From Oceanimonas sp052119705 (GTDB taxonomy: Bacteria; Pseudomonadota; Gammaproteobacteria; Enterobacterales; Aeromonadaceae): a DNA stretch of 64,000 nt. The translations under genes were made by a program, and so were the position numbers. Where the stretch lies: assembly GCF_052119705.1 (NCBI RefSeq), contig NZ_JBGQOP010000015.1:1-64000 (forward strand), written 5' to 3'. The notes below the pieces were generated by a model. That model saw only the letters and a program-made list of their open reading frames with translations. It had not been told where the DNA came from and did no database searches. Positions 1 to 8,969 of the stretch are shown here, one piece after another. The first letter of the stretch is position 1, and every line of letters begins with the position of its first letter.

Positions 1-149
1 GACGTGGATCGAGTGAAATCACTATGTAATCGAAGCTGGACAAAACTGATCTAATGTTTAATCCGATTGGTATTATTTAAGCTGTAGGCTGAAATTTATT
101 GAGTAATTTGGTATAAAAGAACTCATTTTTTTAGATAAAAGATACAAAT

Positions 150-854
150 ATGCGCTGGGATATTAAAGGCTGGTTGGCACTGCAATTGCTCGCCTTAGCT
201 CTATTTTTTACTTGGTATTTTGGTTATTGGCAAAGCCTAGATGAAGGCATTTTTTGGTGGTTTAACAATCGGCTGGTGACGGTGCCAGGTTTTGCCCATA
301 TGGTGGCAGTAGTTAACCAACGCTGGATTGATGGTGCTGTTGCACTATTAATGGCAGGCTTTGTGTTTACTCATGCGTGGCAGCTGAAGGGTCGTGATCG
401 GGCCAAGATGGGCTGTTTATTGTTATTGATGGCGGGCTGTTTTTCTCTACAAGCCGCGGCGGGCAAGGCTCTTTCCATTGAGAGAGCTAGCCCTACGGTG
501 GTGTATGAGCAAGCGGAGCGAGTCAGTTTATTAGTGCCTGAAATCAAAGCCAAAGATGCGTCTGGGGCTTCTTTTCCTAGCGATCATGGTATTGGCTTTG
601 CGACTTTCTTGTTATTCGCTTGCTATCGTTTTCCGCGACGTTACTTATACGTGGTGGCGCCGTTAGTCTTTTTACTCGCCATGCCAAGAGTCATGTCGGG
701 GGCTCATTGGTTTACCGATTTTATTTGCGGCTCAGTTCCCTTGGCTTTGATTACCGGTGCTTGGTTATTTCATACGCCGTTGGCGGAGCGCTTTACTGAG
801 GCTATGGTGACACCCGTGGAGAAGTTGCTTACCAAGTGGCGATTACAAGGCTAA
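150..854 (+). CDS. lpxT: Lipid A 1-diphosphate synthase-like PAP2 phosphatase (LpxT)
   Basis: 234 aa inner-membrane PAP2-superfamily protein. The acid-phosphatase motifs are visible: the R112-A-S-P region, P143-S-D-H-G147, and R180-x5-H186-x3-D190 with the string PRVMSGAHWFTD. The KRASPT-like, FPxDHG and PRVMxGAHWFTD strings match what I recall of E. coli LpxT (YeiU), which moves phosphate from undecaprenyl diphosphate to lipid A on the periplasmic face. Several hydrophobic segments (about 8-27, 60-76, 88-103, 148-162, 166-180, 191-207) fit a multi-span membrane protein. The family is clear; the exact substrate is inferred from similarity. The ATG has only a weak ribosome binding site. The gene stands alone and ends in its own terminator. 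Confidence 0.85.
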   Translation: MRWDIKGWLALQLLALALFFTWYFGYWQSLDEGIFWWFNNRLVTVPGFAHMVAVVNQRWIDGAVALLMAGFVFTHAWQLKGRDRAKMGCLLLLMAGCFSLQAAAGKALSIERASPTVVYEQAERVSLLVPEIKAKDASGASFPSDHGIGFATFLLFACYRFPRRYLYVVAPLVFLLAMPRVMSGAHWFTDFICGSVPLALITGAWLFHTPLAERFTEAMVTPVEKLLTKWRLQG

Positions 855-890
855 GCCCTGCGGGCAGCTGTCAGCAAAAAAACATCCTAA

Positions 891-915
891 GGGCGACATT
901 CATGTCGCCCTTTTT
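891..915 (+). terminator. Rho-independent terminator after lpxT
   Basis: Perfect 8-bp stem GGGCGACA/TGTCGCCC with a 4-nt loop followed by five T. It lies between the convergent lpxT and CinA-like genes. Confidence 0.85.
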
Positions 916-921
916 ATTACC

Positions 922-2100
922 TTAAGCAGGCAGCGTAAAACGCTCGCTACAAGGCAATATATCGTAGTCGATCATTACCGTTTCATTCATTAGATGACGA
1001 CGTAGCATATCTAAGGCGGTGAAGGCCAGTAAGCGGCGCTGTGATAATGGATCACGAAAGTGCATTTGTAAGGTTTGCACGTAGCAGCCTGAGGCCGTTT
1101 TTAATGCTACGGGCACGCCTTTAGAGCCGGCAGATCCTATAGCTAAGGTCAGCGGTCGGGCCGAGGCTTGTAGCCAGAGTGCTAAGTCTTCGGCTTCGTC
1201 TGGCAGACCGGCAAGATAGTGGCCTTCAAACTCGCGGGTGATGGTGCTGATGGTATCAGTTAGGCGACCACCGCTGGCATCTTCAAAAATCATTAAGTCT
1301 TTATCGACTAACATGGGCCCTAGGCTGGCGGTAAAGTCCATGTGATCTCGGGCAATCAAATGCGTACCAACTTGCGCGAGCAATTGAGCTTCGGCTTGCG
1401 CTATGGCCTCGGCATTCACAGTGTCGATGATAAGCTTCACTTCTATGGTCGGCAGATTCGCGCGATAGCCTAAGGCGATACCCGCAGGCCAAGTGAGGGC
1501 GTCTAACTTATCGCTTAAGCCAGACTCAGAGAGGCCAAACAGAAAGAAGCGTCGCACTTGGCTGCGGCCGTTTTGGCCCAGTTGATGACGCAACCGAGGC
1601 AGTATTTCCTCAGCCATCATCACCTTAAGTTCGGAAGGCACGCCTGGAGTAAAGAAAAAGGTGGCACGATTAAGCTTAACGGCGAAACCACAAGCGGTAC
1701 CAACCGGATTATCAACTAACTCGGCGCCTTGAGGCAGCATGGCTTGCTTGCTGTTGCTCTTGGGCATTTTGCGGTTACGGCTGGCATATTTTTGCTGCAT
1801 CACATCAAGCCAGTGTTGATTGAGCTCAAGGGGTACACCAGCGGCATCGGCCATGGCCTCTGCACTTATATCATCTGAGGTAGGTCCGAGCCCGCCGTTG
1901 ACGATCACTATGTCTGCCTGATGACTGCGTTGCTCGAATAACTCGACTAAATCGGCCTTGTCGTCACCGACGGTGAAGCGACGGCGCACTTGCCAGCCTT
2001 GCTCAAGCAGTATTTGAGACAGCCAACCGGCATTGGTATCTGTGATTAAGCCGGTCAATACCTCATCGCCCGTGCTCACCAGTTCAATAACAGGTTCCAT
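922..2100 (-). CDS. yfaY: CinA-like protein (YfaY type) with degenerate deamidase domain
   Basis: 392 aa. The N-terminal half (about 1-170) is a MoaB/MogA-like (COG1058) domain with VSTGDEVLTG and NGGLGPTSDD, as in CinA ADP-ribose pyrophosphatase domains. The C-terminal part aligns loosely with the PncC/CinA nicotinamide-mononucleotide deamidase domain, but the usual AESCTGG catalytic segment reads FEDASGG here, so the Ser/Lys-type active site seems lost. E. coli YfaY is a comparable two-domain protein reported to lack NMN deamidase activity. Role: probably nucleotide/NAD metabolite salvage or repair; unproven. ATG start. Convergent with lpxT and divergent from metA. Confidence 0.75.
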   Translation of the reverse strand: MEPVIELVSTGDEVLTGLITDTNAGWLSQILLEQGWQVRRRFTVGDDKADLVELFEQRSHQADIVIVNGGLGPTSDDISAEAMADAAGVPLELNQHWLDVMQQKYASRNRKMPKSNSKQAMLPQGAELVDNPVGTACGFAVKLNRATFFFTPGVPSELKVMMAEEILPRLRHQLGQNGRSQVRRFFLFGLSESGLSDKLDALTWPAGIALGYRANLPTIEVKLIIDTVNAEAIAQAEAQLLAQVGTHLIARDHMDFTASLGPMLVDKDLMIFEDASGGRLTDTISTITREFEGHYLAGLPDEAEDLALWLQASARPLTLAIGSAGSKGVPVALKTASGCYVQTLQMHFRDPLSQRRLLAFTALDMLRRHLMNETVMIDYDILPCSERFTLPA

Positions 2101-2192
2101 AATAGTCTTTCCTTTAAAGATGTTGCCCCGATATTAACGTATCTTGCGCCTTTGGCACACGTTGAGGATGACAAGATTGGCCACTTTGTTGT

Positions 2193-2216
2193 AGAGTTCT
2201 AGATGTCTAGACTTTC
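2193..2216 (+). promoter_or_regulatory. Three tandem MET boxes (MetJ operator) upstream of metA
   Basis: Three directly abutting octamers AGAGTTCT, AGATGTCT, AGACTTTC match the MET-box consensus AGACGTCT at 6, 7 and 5 of 8 positions. They lie 28-51 bp before the metA ATG. Abutting 8-bp boxes are the classic MetJ-SAM repressor arrangement. Confidence 0.75.
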
Positions 2217-2243
2217 TTAGTTCCATCGTACTGGAGTAAGCTC

Positions 2244-3188
2244 ATGCCCATTAGAATTCCCGATCGCCTGCCAGCGGCTAATGTCCTGTCTCAGGAAAAT
2301 ATCTTCGTGATGACGGAGACTCGCGCAGTTAATCAGGAAATTCGCCCAATGCGGGTGTTGCTGCTTAATTTAATGCCCAAGAAAATAGAAACTGAAAATC
2401 AGCTGCTGCGCATGCTATCTAATTCGCCGTTACAAATTAACGTCGACTTGCTGCGCATCGATGATAGACCCTCCAAGAATACGCCGCAGTCGCATCTGGA
2501 GAGCTTCTATCATGACTTCGAACAGATCAAAGATCAGTTCTACGACGGTCTAATTATTACGGGTGCGCCCTTAGGCTTGACCGATTTTTGTGATGTGGTG
2601 TATTGGGAAAAAATAGAGCAAATAGTGGCATGGGCGAAGAGTCATGTGACCTCAACACTATTTTTATGTTGGGCGGCGCAGGCAGGTCTAAAGATTTTAT
2701 ATGGTTTAGATAAACGCACGCGTTTAGAAAAGTTATCCGGCGTTTATGAGCACCAGAACTTAGGGAAATACGACCCCTTAGTGCGCGGTTTCGATGATGT
2801 ATTTTTAGCGCCTCATTCTCGTTATGCGGATTTTCCGGTCGAACTGTTGCGGGAAAAAACCGATCTAAAAATCTTGGCGGCGTCCGATAAAGTGGGCGTC
2901 TATTTGGCGGCCAGCCCAGACGGTCGGCAAGTGTTTGTAACCGGCCATCCGGAGTACGACCCTCATACCTTGGATAATGAATACCAGCGCGATCTTGAGG
3001 TCGGCATAGCGCCGCAGATGCCAGAAAACTATTATCCAGAAGACGATGCAGCTAAGACTCCCCGTGCTACTTGGCGCAGCCATGGCCATTTGCTGTTTGC
3101 TAACTGGCTGAATTATCATGTGTATCAGTTGACGCCTTACGATTTAAATACCTTAAGTGCCACCGGTGAGGCATTGACCAGAGATTGA
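2244..3188 (+). CDS. metA: Homoserine O-succinyltransferase
   Basis: 314 aa (E. coli MetA 309 aa). Transfers succinyl from succinyl-CoA to homoserine, the first committed step of methionine synthesis. Nucleophile Cys142 sits in FLCWAAQAG, and the His235/Glu237 pair in VTGHPEYD, at the family's catalytic positions. The family also includes acetyl-CoA-using members, so acyl donor specificity is inferred. The ATG is preceded by TGGAG at good spacing. MET boxes immediately upstream indicate repression by MetJ-SAM, shared with metH in this window. Single-gene unit. Confidence 0.95.
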   Translation: MPIRIPDRLPAANVLSQENIFVMTETRAVNQEIRPMRVLLLNLMPKKIETENQLLRMLSNSPLQINVDLLRIDDRPSKNTPQSHLESFYHDFEQIKDQFYDGLIITGAPLGLTDFCDVVYWEKIEQIVAWAKSHVTSTLFLCWAAQAGLKILYGLDKRTRLEKLSGVYEHQNLGKYDPLVRGFDDVFLAPHSRYADFPVELLREKTDLKILAASDKVGVYLAASPDGRQVFVTGHPEYDPHTLDNEYQRDLEVGIAPQMPENYYPEDDAAKTPRATWRSHGHLLFANWLNYHVYQLTPYDLNTLSATGEALTRD

Positions 3189-3189
3189 A

Positions 3190-3426
3190 CGCGAGGGGGG
3201 AAAGCGTGAGGGGAAAGACGCTAACAGCCAACTGCACTGGTCTAATACAGATAACACTTACTTATTAATTGGTGGTTACGAGCCAAGAAAAAGCCCTTCA
3301 CATCGTGAAGGGCTTTTTTATCGAGTAAAGAAGCTAAAGGATAAACCAGTATCTTGGCTATAAAGAGGCTGACTTATGTTTACCTTTCACATTTTACTCC
3401 TCACGCCTCACGCCTCACGCCTCACC
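3190..3426. repeat. Low-complexity two-arm array, CCTCACG heptamer type
   Basis: A purine-rich arm (GCGAGGGGG... GCGTGAGGGG, about 3190-3222) lies on one side of the terminator. On the other side is a pyrimidine-rich arm ending in four exact head-to-tail CCTCACG heptamers (3399-3425; the last ends in C). Arms are roughly complementary, so the block could fold as one long imperfect hairpin. The same layout recurs at several gene ends in this window. Confidence 0.8.
3288..3320. terminator. Bidirectional terminator between metA and nhaP
   Basis: Stem AAGCCCTTCAC/GTGAAGGGCTT around a 3-nt loop, with A-tract on one side and T-tract on the other, placed between convergent genes. Confidence 0.85.
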
Positions 3427-3429
3427 GCA

Positions 3430-4719
3430 TTAATCAATCGGAAAACCGGCTTTTTCTGCGGCCTTGGCTTTGTTGATAATGGGCGTTATGGTCATGCCTT
3501 GCACGATAATCGAGAACAGCACTATGGCGTAGGTCATCATTAAGATAACGTCGCGCAACTCAATCTGTGCATTGGCTCCGAGTTTGATACCAGCCGGAAT
3601 GGATAGCGCCATGGCCAGCGATAAGCCACCGCGCAGCCCGCCCCAAGTAAGTATACGAATCGAGTATTTGTTATAACTACGAAAGCGACGAAAGCCCACG
3701 TACGGCAGGGCGACACTGATAAAGCGGCCTGCCAGCACCAAAGGTACGGCGCCCAGCACTAATACCCACGCCTGCCAATGGAACTCCACCAATAACATGG
3801 CCAAACCAATCAACAAGAATAACAGTGCGTTTAAAAACTCATCTAACAGGTGCCAAAACTCGTCTAAGTATTTCTCACTCTGCTCAGAAAAACCTGTGTA
3901 GCGGGTCCAGTTGCCGATCATGATGCCGGTCACGACCATGGCCAGTGCACCAGATACGCCCAGCATATTAGCCAAGGCAAAGCCGGCGGTAGGAATACAC
4001 AGCGTCATAAGCAATTCCATGGAGCCATCGTCAGTGGCGCTGATCATGAGGTGCGCCATTAAGCCGAGCACGGCACCAAATACGATGCCGCCTATGGCTT
4101 CGTGGGTGAACAACGCCACTACTGAGCCAAAGGTGGCTTCTGTGCCACTAAAGGCCACCGCAAAAATGGTTAAGAAAATCACCAAGCCGATACCGTCGTT
4201 AAATAAGGACTCGCCTTCGATCTGAATGGCAATCTGCTCGGGCGCACCCAGTTTTTTCACTATGGCTAACACGGCAATCGGGTCGGTCGGCGAGATCAGC
4301 GCGCCAAATAATAGGCAGTAAACAAAAGATAGCGGTATGCCTGCGACTTGAGCCAGTAACCAGAGGCCCACGGCGACCACGGCGGTGGAGATCAAGACGC
4401 CAAAAATCACCAGTATGAAAATTTCCCATTTTTGGCTCTTCATGGCTGGCAAATTAATGCCTAATCCTCCTGCAAACAGTAAGAAACCGAGAATACCCTG
4501 TAATAGGAATTCGCCAAAATCGACGGTTTCAAGGGTGGTGACGGCATGTTGTTGCAGTTCCGGCCAAGTAGTTTTACCGAGCACTAACATCAGGATGGAG
4601 ATAATCAGGGCGCCAAAGGTAATGGCGATGGTGGTTTGAATTTTCATTATGTATTGATTGACGAAGGCAATGGTGATCGCCGTAGCCGCCAAAAAACACA
4701 AAGTGTAATAGACGCTCAT
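3430..4719 (-). CDS. nhaP: NhaP-type (CPA1) sodium/proton antiporter
   Basis: 429 aa, about 12 predicted membrane segments across the whole length. Shows the CPA1 signatures SPTDP (143-147), GESLFNDG with the Asn174-Asp175 pair, and GGLRGGLSLA near residue 355, all parts of the cation-exchange core. Exchanges cytoplasmic Na+ (or K+) for protons across the inner membrane for pH and salt homeostasis, fitting a marine lifestyle. No C-terminal TrkA/RCK regulatory domain. Ion specificity cannot be read from sequence. The ATG start has a poor ribosome binding site. Convergent with metA, divergent from metH. Confidence 0.88.
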   Translation of the reverse strand: MSVYYTLCFLAATAITIAFVNQYIMKIQTTIAITFGALIISILMLVLGKTTWPELQQHAVTTLETVDFGEFLLQGILGFLLFAGGLGINLPAMKSQKWEIFILVIFGVLISTAVVAVGLWLLAQVAGIPLSFVYCLLFGALISPTDPIAVLAIVKKLGAPEQIAIQIEGESLFNDGIGLVIFLTIFAVAFSGTEATFGSVVALFTHEAIGGIVFGAVLGLMAHLMISATDDGSMELLMTLCIPTAGFALANMLGVSGALAMVVTGIMIGNWTRYTGFSEQSEKYLDEFWHLLDEFLNALLFLLIGLAMLLVEFHWQAWVLVLGAVPLVLAGRFISVALPYVGFRRFRSYNKYSIRILTWGGLRGGLSLAMALSIPAGIKLGANAQIELRDVILMMTYAIVLFSIIVQGMTITPIINKAKAAEKAGFPID

Positions 4720-4857
4720 TTAGACAGTTCCGATTTGATATTTTATTATAGTTGCAAGCTAAGTTAGCGGGTCTTCGCCCGTGGCGCATAGTGTGCCTTA
4801 ATCGAGGTTTGTTCTCTAATAAAAACGAGGCTAAATACCGTCGACTTTGTCAATGCT

Positions 4858-4899
4858 AGACGTTTTTTTCTGCGCTGCACTGTAGATGTCTGGATTTCT
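4858..4899 (+). promoter_or_regulatory. MET boxes (MetJ operator) upstream of metH
   Basis: AGATGTCT (4884-4891, 7/8) abuts GGATTTCT (4892-4899, 5/8). An isolated AGACGTTT (4858-4865, 7/8 to AGACGTCT) lies 18 bp further upstream. All lie within 110 bp of the metH start, which implies MetJ control with metA. Confidence 0.6.
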
Positions 4900-4962
4900 A
4901 GTTTGCCATTTTATGCTAGTATGGCGACCGCTTAAGGAATCAGGTTGTAACAGGAGTAAACA

Positions 4963-7900
4963 GTGTCCAGATCCCCCGTTTTTTCCCAGCTCGAACAGGC
5001 GCTTGCCGAACGTATTCTCATTATAGATGGGGGCATGGGCACCATGATCCAGTCACACAGACTGGACGAAGCCGCCTATCGTGGCGCACGTTTTGCCGAT
5101 TGGCCGTCCGATCTCAAGGGTAATAACGACTTATTGGTGCTGAGCCAACCTGAATTGATCGCGAAAATTCACAGCGATTACTTTGCCGCCGGCGCCGACA
5201 TCATTGAAACCAACACCTTTAACGCGACTCATATCGCCATGGCCGATTACCAAATGGAATCGCTGGCGGTTGAGATGAACTATGAAGCGGCGAAATTGGC
5301 GCGCAAAGTGGCAGATGAATGGACGGCCAAAGAGCCCCATAAGCCGCGCTTCGTGGCCGGTGTATTAGGCCCGACCAACCGCACCGCTTCTATCTCGCCA
5401 GATGTAAACGATGCGGGTTATCGCAACGTGTCTTTCGATCAGTTAGTGGCGGCCTATACCGAAGCCACGCAAGCGCTGATCGACGGTGGCGCTCACCTGA
5501 TCATGATCGAAACTATCTTCGATACGTTGAACGCCAAGGCGGCGGTGTTCGCTATCGAAACCCTGTTCGATAAGCTTGGCATGCGTATTCCGGTGATGAT
5601 CTCCGGCACCATCACAGATGCCTCAGGCCGTACGCTGACCGGCCAAACGACCGAAGCTTTCTATCATTCGTTACGCCATGCTAACCCGATTTCCTTTGGC
5701 TTGAACTGTGCACTGGGCCCGAAAGAGCTGCGCGAATATGTCGCTGAGTTATCACGCATCAGTGAAACCTATGTGTCTGCGCACCCCAACGCCGGCTTGC
5801 CAAACGCCTTTGGTGAGTATGACCTTGAAGCCGAAGAGATGGCCGAGCATATTCGCGAATGGGCCGAAAGTGGCTTCTTAAACCTAGTGGGCGGTTGCTG
5901 TGGCTCCACCCCTGAGCATATTCGGGTGATGGCGAAGGCTGTAGCCGGCCTTAAGCCGCGGGTATTGCCACAAATTAAGCCCGGCTGTCGTTTATCTGGT
6001 TTAGAGCCCTTTAATATTTTTTCCGACACCATGTTTGTCAACGTGGGTGAGCGGACCAACGTCACCGGCTCTGCCAAGTTTAAGCGGCTGATCAAAGAAG
6101 AATTATACGACGAAGCCTTGCAAGTGGCACTGCAGCAGGTAGAAAGCGGCGCGCAAATTATCGATATCAACATGGATGAAGGCATGTTGGATTCGAAGGC
6201 TTGTATGACGCGCTTCTTAAACCTGATTGCCGGTGAGCCGGATATTTCGCGCGTGCCCATTATGATCGACTCCTCGAAGTGGGACGTGATTGAAGCTGGC
6301 CTAAAATGCATTCAAGGCAAGGGCATAGTTAACTCGATTTCCATGAAAGAAGGCGTCGAGCAGTTTATCCATCACGCCAAACTGGTGCGCCGCTACGGTG
6401 CCGCCGTGATCGTGATGGCCTTCGATGAAGAGGGGCAAGCAGATACTCGTCAACGCAAATATGAAATATGTGAACGTGCCTATCGCATCTTGGTCGATGA
6501 AGTGGGTTTCCCGCCGGAAGACATTATCTTCGATCCCAATATCTTTGCCGTAGCGACCGGTATTGAAGAGCACAACAACTACGCGGTGGAATTCATCGAA
6601 GTAGTAAAAGACATTAAGGCCAATCTTCCGCACGCCATGATCTCGGGCGGCGTGTCTAACGTGTCGTTTTCATTTCGTGGCAACGAAGTGGTGCGTGAAG
6701 CCATTCACTCGGTGTTCTTATACCACGCGGTGCGTAACGGCATGGACATGGGTATTGTTAACGCCGGTCAGCTAGCCATCTATGAAGATATTGATCCTGA
6801 GCTAAAAGAAAAAGTGATCGCCGTGGTGCTTAACGAAAATGACGGTGCCACCGAAGCCTTGTTAGAAATCGCCGAGCGCTACCGTAATAGTGGTGGCGAA
6901 GCGGTAGATCCGCGGGATTTAGAGTGGCGCACTTGGGACGTGAATGAGCGTTTGGCGCATTCTTTGGTGAAAGGCTTAACGGATTTTATTGAAGAAGATA
7001 CCGAAGCCGCGCGTTTGGCCTCGGCACGCCCCCTTGACGTGATTGAAGGGCCGCTAATGGACGGCATGAACGTGGTTGGCGACTTGTTTGGTGAGGGCAA
7101 GATGTTCTTGCCGCAGGTGGTAAAATCGGCTCGGGTGATGAAGCGCGCCGTGGCGTATTTAAACCCCTACATTGAAGCCAGCAAAGAAATCGGCCAAACC
7201 AACGGTAAGGTAGTGATGGCGACCGTGAAGGGCGACGTACACGATATCGGTAAAAATATCGTGGGCGTGGTGCTGCAGTGTAATAACTTCGAAGTCATCG
7301 ACTTAGGCGTTATGGTGTCTTGTGAGAAAATCTTGCAAGCCGCCCGCGACACCAATGCCGACATGATTGGTTTGTCTGGCTTGATCACGCCCTCATTAGA
7401 TGAAATGGTGCACGTGGCCAAAGAGATGCAACGCCAAGGCTTTACCATTCCCTTGCTGATAGGGGGCGCTACTACGTCTAAGGCGCATACCGCCGTTAAG
7501 ATTGAGCAAAACTACGACCAGCCAGTGGTGTATGTCTCTAATGCCTCCCGTGCCGTGGGCGTAGTGCAAACGCTGCTCAGCGCCATGAATAAGCCGGCCT
7601 TCGTTGAGCGACTGGATAAAGAATACGAAGTGGTGCGCGACCAGCATGCTCGTAAGAAGCCGCGCACTAAGCCGGTAACACTGGCCGAAGCACGCGCTAA
7701 TAAGGTCGACATCGATTGGGCAAACTATGTGCCGCCGGTGCCAGCCAAGATGGGCGTGCATGAGTTTCATAACACGCCAATCTCTGTGGTACGCGAATAC
7801 ATCGACTGGTCTCCCTTCTTCATGACTTGGGGCTTAGCCGGTAAATTTCCGCGCATCTTAGAAGACGAAGTAGTGGGTGTAGAAGCCACTAAGTTGTTTG

Positions 7901-8643
7901 CCGATGCACAAGCCATGCTCGATAAACTCGAAAAAGATGGCACCTTGCGCTGCGCCGGTGTTATTGGCTTATTCCCTGCTAATAGCGTGGGTGATGACGT
8001 AGAAATTTACGCCGATGAGTCTCGTACTCAGGTATTGGAAACACTGCGCTTTTTACGTCAGCAAACCGAGAAAAAAGACGGCTTCCCTAACTACTGTTTA
8101 GCGGATTATGTGGCGCCTAAAGGTACTCAGTCCGATTACGTGGGTGGCTTTGCGGTGACCGGCGGTATTGGCGAAGAAGACATCATTCGTCGTTATAAAG
8201 AGGATGAAGATGACTATAACGCCATCTTGGCCGGTTCGGTCGCGGACCGTTTAGCAGAAGCCTTTGCCGAGTATTTACACCTGTTAGTGCGCCGTGAATA
8301 CTGGGGGTATGCGGCGGACGAGCAGTTGAGCTGCGACGAATTAGTGCGTGAAAAATACGTGGGCATTCGTCCGGCACCCGGTTATCCGGCCTGTCCTGAA
8401 CACACGGAAAAAGGTACGCTGTGGGATTGGTTAGACGTTGAGCAGCGCATTGGTATGAAGCTAACGGAATCCTATGCTATGTGGCCGGGTGCGGCGGTAG
8501 CGGGTTTCTATTTCTCCTACCCAGATACTCGTTACTTTGCGGTGGCGCAAATTCAAGAAGATCAGTTGCTTGATTATGCCGCCCGTAAAGGTATGACGCG
8601 TGAACAAGCTGAAAAATGGCTGGCACCTAACTTAAGTGCTTAA
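4963..8643 (+). CDS. metH: Cobalamin-dependent methionine synthase
   Basis: 1226 aa (E. coli 1227). Transfers methyl from 5-methyltetrahydrofolate to homocysteine via enzyme-bound cobalamin. Module order: homocysteine-binding barrel (about 1-350, zinc ligands Cys312-Cys313 in GGCCGS), pterin-binding barrel (about 355-650, FVNVGERTNVTGS), cap and B12 domain (about 655-895, DVHDIG with lower axial ligand His760), and C-terminal AdoMet reactivation domain (about 900-1226, RPAPGYPACPEHTEK). Start is GTG with AGGAG 6 nt upstream; no better ATG. All key residues are intact. Upstream MET boxes suggest SAM-dependent repression. B12 use implies uptake or synthesis elsewhere. Confidence 0.97.
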   Translation: MSRSPVFSQLEQALAERILIIDGGMGTMIQSHRLDEAAYRGARFADWPSDLKGNNDLLVLSQPELIAKIHSDYFAAGADIIETNTFNATHIAMADYQMESLAVEMNYEAAKLARKVADEWTAKEPHKPRFVAGVLGPTNRTASISPDVNDAGYRNVSFDQLVAAYTEATQALIDGGAHLIMIETIFDTLNAKAAVFAIETLFDKLGMRIPVMISGTITDASGRTLTGQTTEAFYHSLRHANPISFGLNCALGPKELREYVAELSRISETYVSAHPNAGLPNAFGEYDLEAEEMAEHIREWAESGFLNLVGGCCGSTPEHIRVMAKAVAGLKPRVLPQIKPGCRLSGLEPFNIFSDTMFVNVGERTNVTGSAKFKRLIKEELYDEALQVALQQVESGAQIIDINMDEGMLDSKACMTRFLNLIAGEPDISRVPIMIDSSKWDVIEAGLKCIQGKGIVNSISMKEGVEQFIHHAKLVRRYGAAVIVMAFDEEGQADTRQRKYEICERAYRILVDEVGFPPEDIIFDPNIFAVATGIEEHNNYAVEFIEVVKDIKANLPHAMISGGVSNVSFSFRGNEVVREAIHSVFLYHAVRNGMDMGIVNAGQLAIYEDIDPELKEKVIAVVLNENDGATEALLEIAERYRNSGGEAVDPRDLEWRTWDVNERLAHSLVKGLTDFIEEDTEAARLASARPLDVIEGPLMDGMNVVGDLFGEGKMFLPQVVKSARVMKRAVAYLNPYIEASKEIGQTNGKVVMATVKGDVHDIGKNIVGVVLQCNNFEVIDLGVMVSCEKILQAARDTNADMIGLSGLITPSLDEMVHVAKEMQRQGFTIPLLIGGATTSKAHTAVKIEQNYDQPVVYVSNASRAVGVVQTLLSAMNKPAFVERLDKEYEVVRDQHARKKPRTKPVTLAEARANKVDIDWANYVPPVPAKMGVHEFHNTPISVVREYIDWSPFFMTWGLAGKFPRILEDEVVGVEATKLFADAQAMLDKLEKDGTLRCAGVIGLFPANSVGDDVEIYADESRTQVLETLRFLRQQTEKKDGFPNYCLADYVAPKGTQSDYVGGFAVTGGIGEEDIIRRYKEDEDDYNAILAGSVADRLAEAFAEYLHLLVRREYWGYAADEQLSCDELVREKYVGIRPAPGYPACPEHTEKGTLWDWLDVEQRIGMKLTESYAMWPGAAVAGFYFSYPDTRYFAVAQIQEDQLLDYAARKGMTREQAEKWLAPNLSA

Positions 8644-8969
8644 GTGCTTAAATAGCCGAGCTATCGCAGTTAAACCACAGTGATGGCTCGCTTTACCCAG
8701 ACTTCATGAGTAAAAAAGGCGCCTTGGGCGCCTTTTTATTCGTTCGGCCCATGTGTGTTGCAAAAGTGTGCAGCAAAAATCAGGCGTAACGATTTAGTAG
8801 TACAGTAATTAAATGACAGCTGCGCATTAAGTTCCGTCGGTTTATCAGCCAGATCGGCTACCGGCGGCATACAATCGATAATTTTAAGCGCGCAGAGCTG
8901 AATTACTGGACAGTATTCTATCAATCACGTACTTTCTGCGCCATTTATACCATCTTTAGGGAGCCTGCG
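8644..8969. other. Intergenic region metH to D,D-carboxypeptidase
   Basis: 326 bases with the metH terminator near 8713-8738. Otherwise I see no supported gene; a 62-codon minus-strand frame (8736-8924) has no recognisable product and overlaps the likely promoter region of the next gene. Confidence 0.5.
8713..8738 (+). terminator. Terminator after metH
   Basis: Stem AAAAAGGCGC/GCGCCTTTTT around a 4-nt loop, ending in a T-run. Confidence 0.85.

Noticed and set aside
8736..8924. 62-codon minus-strand frame between metH and the carboxypeptidase gene
   Set aside because: Starts in the upstream region of the next gene, runs into the metH terminator, no ribosome binding site, no known family.
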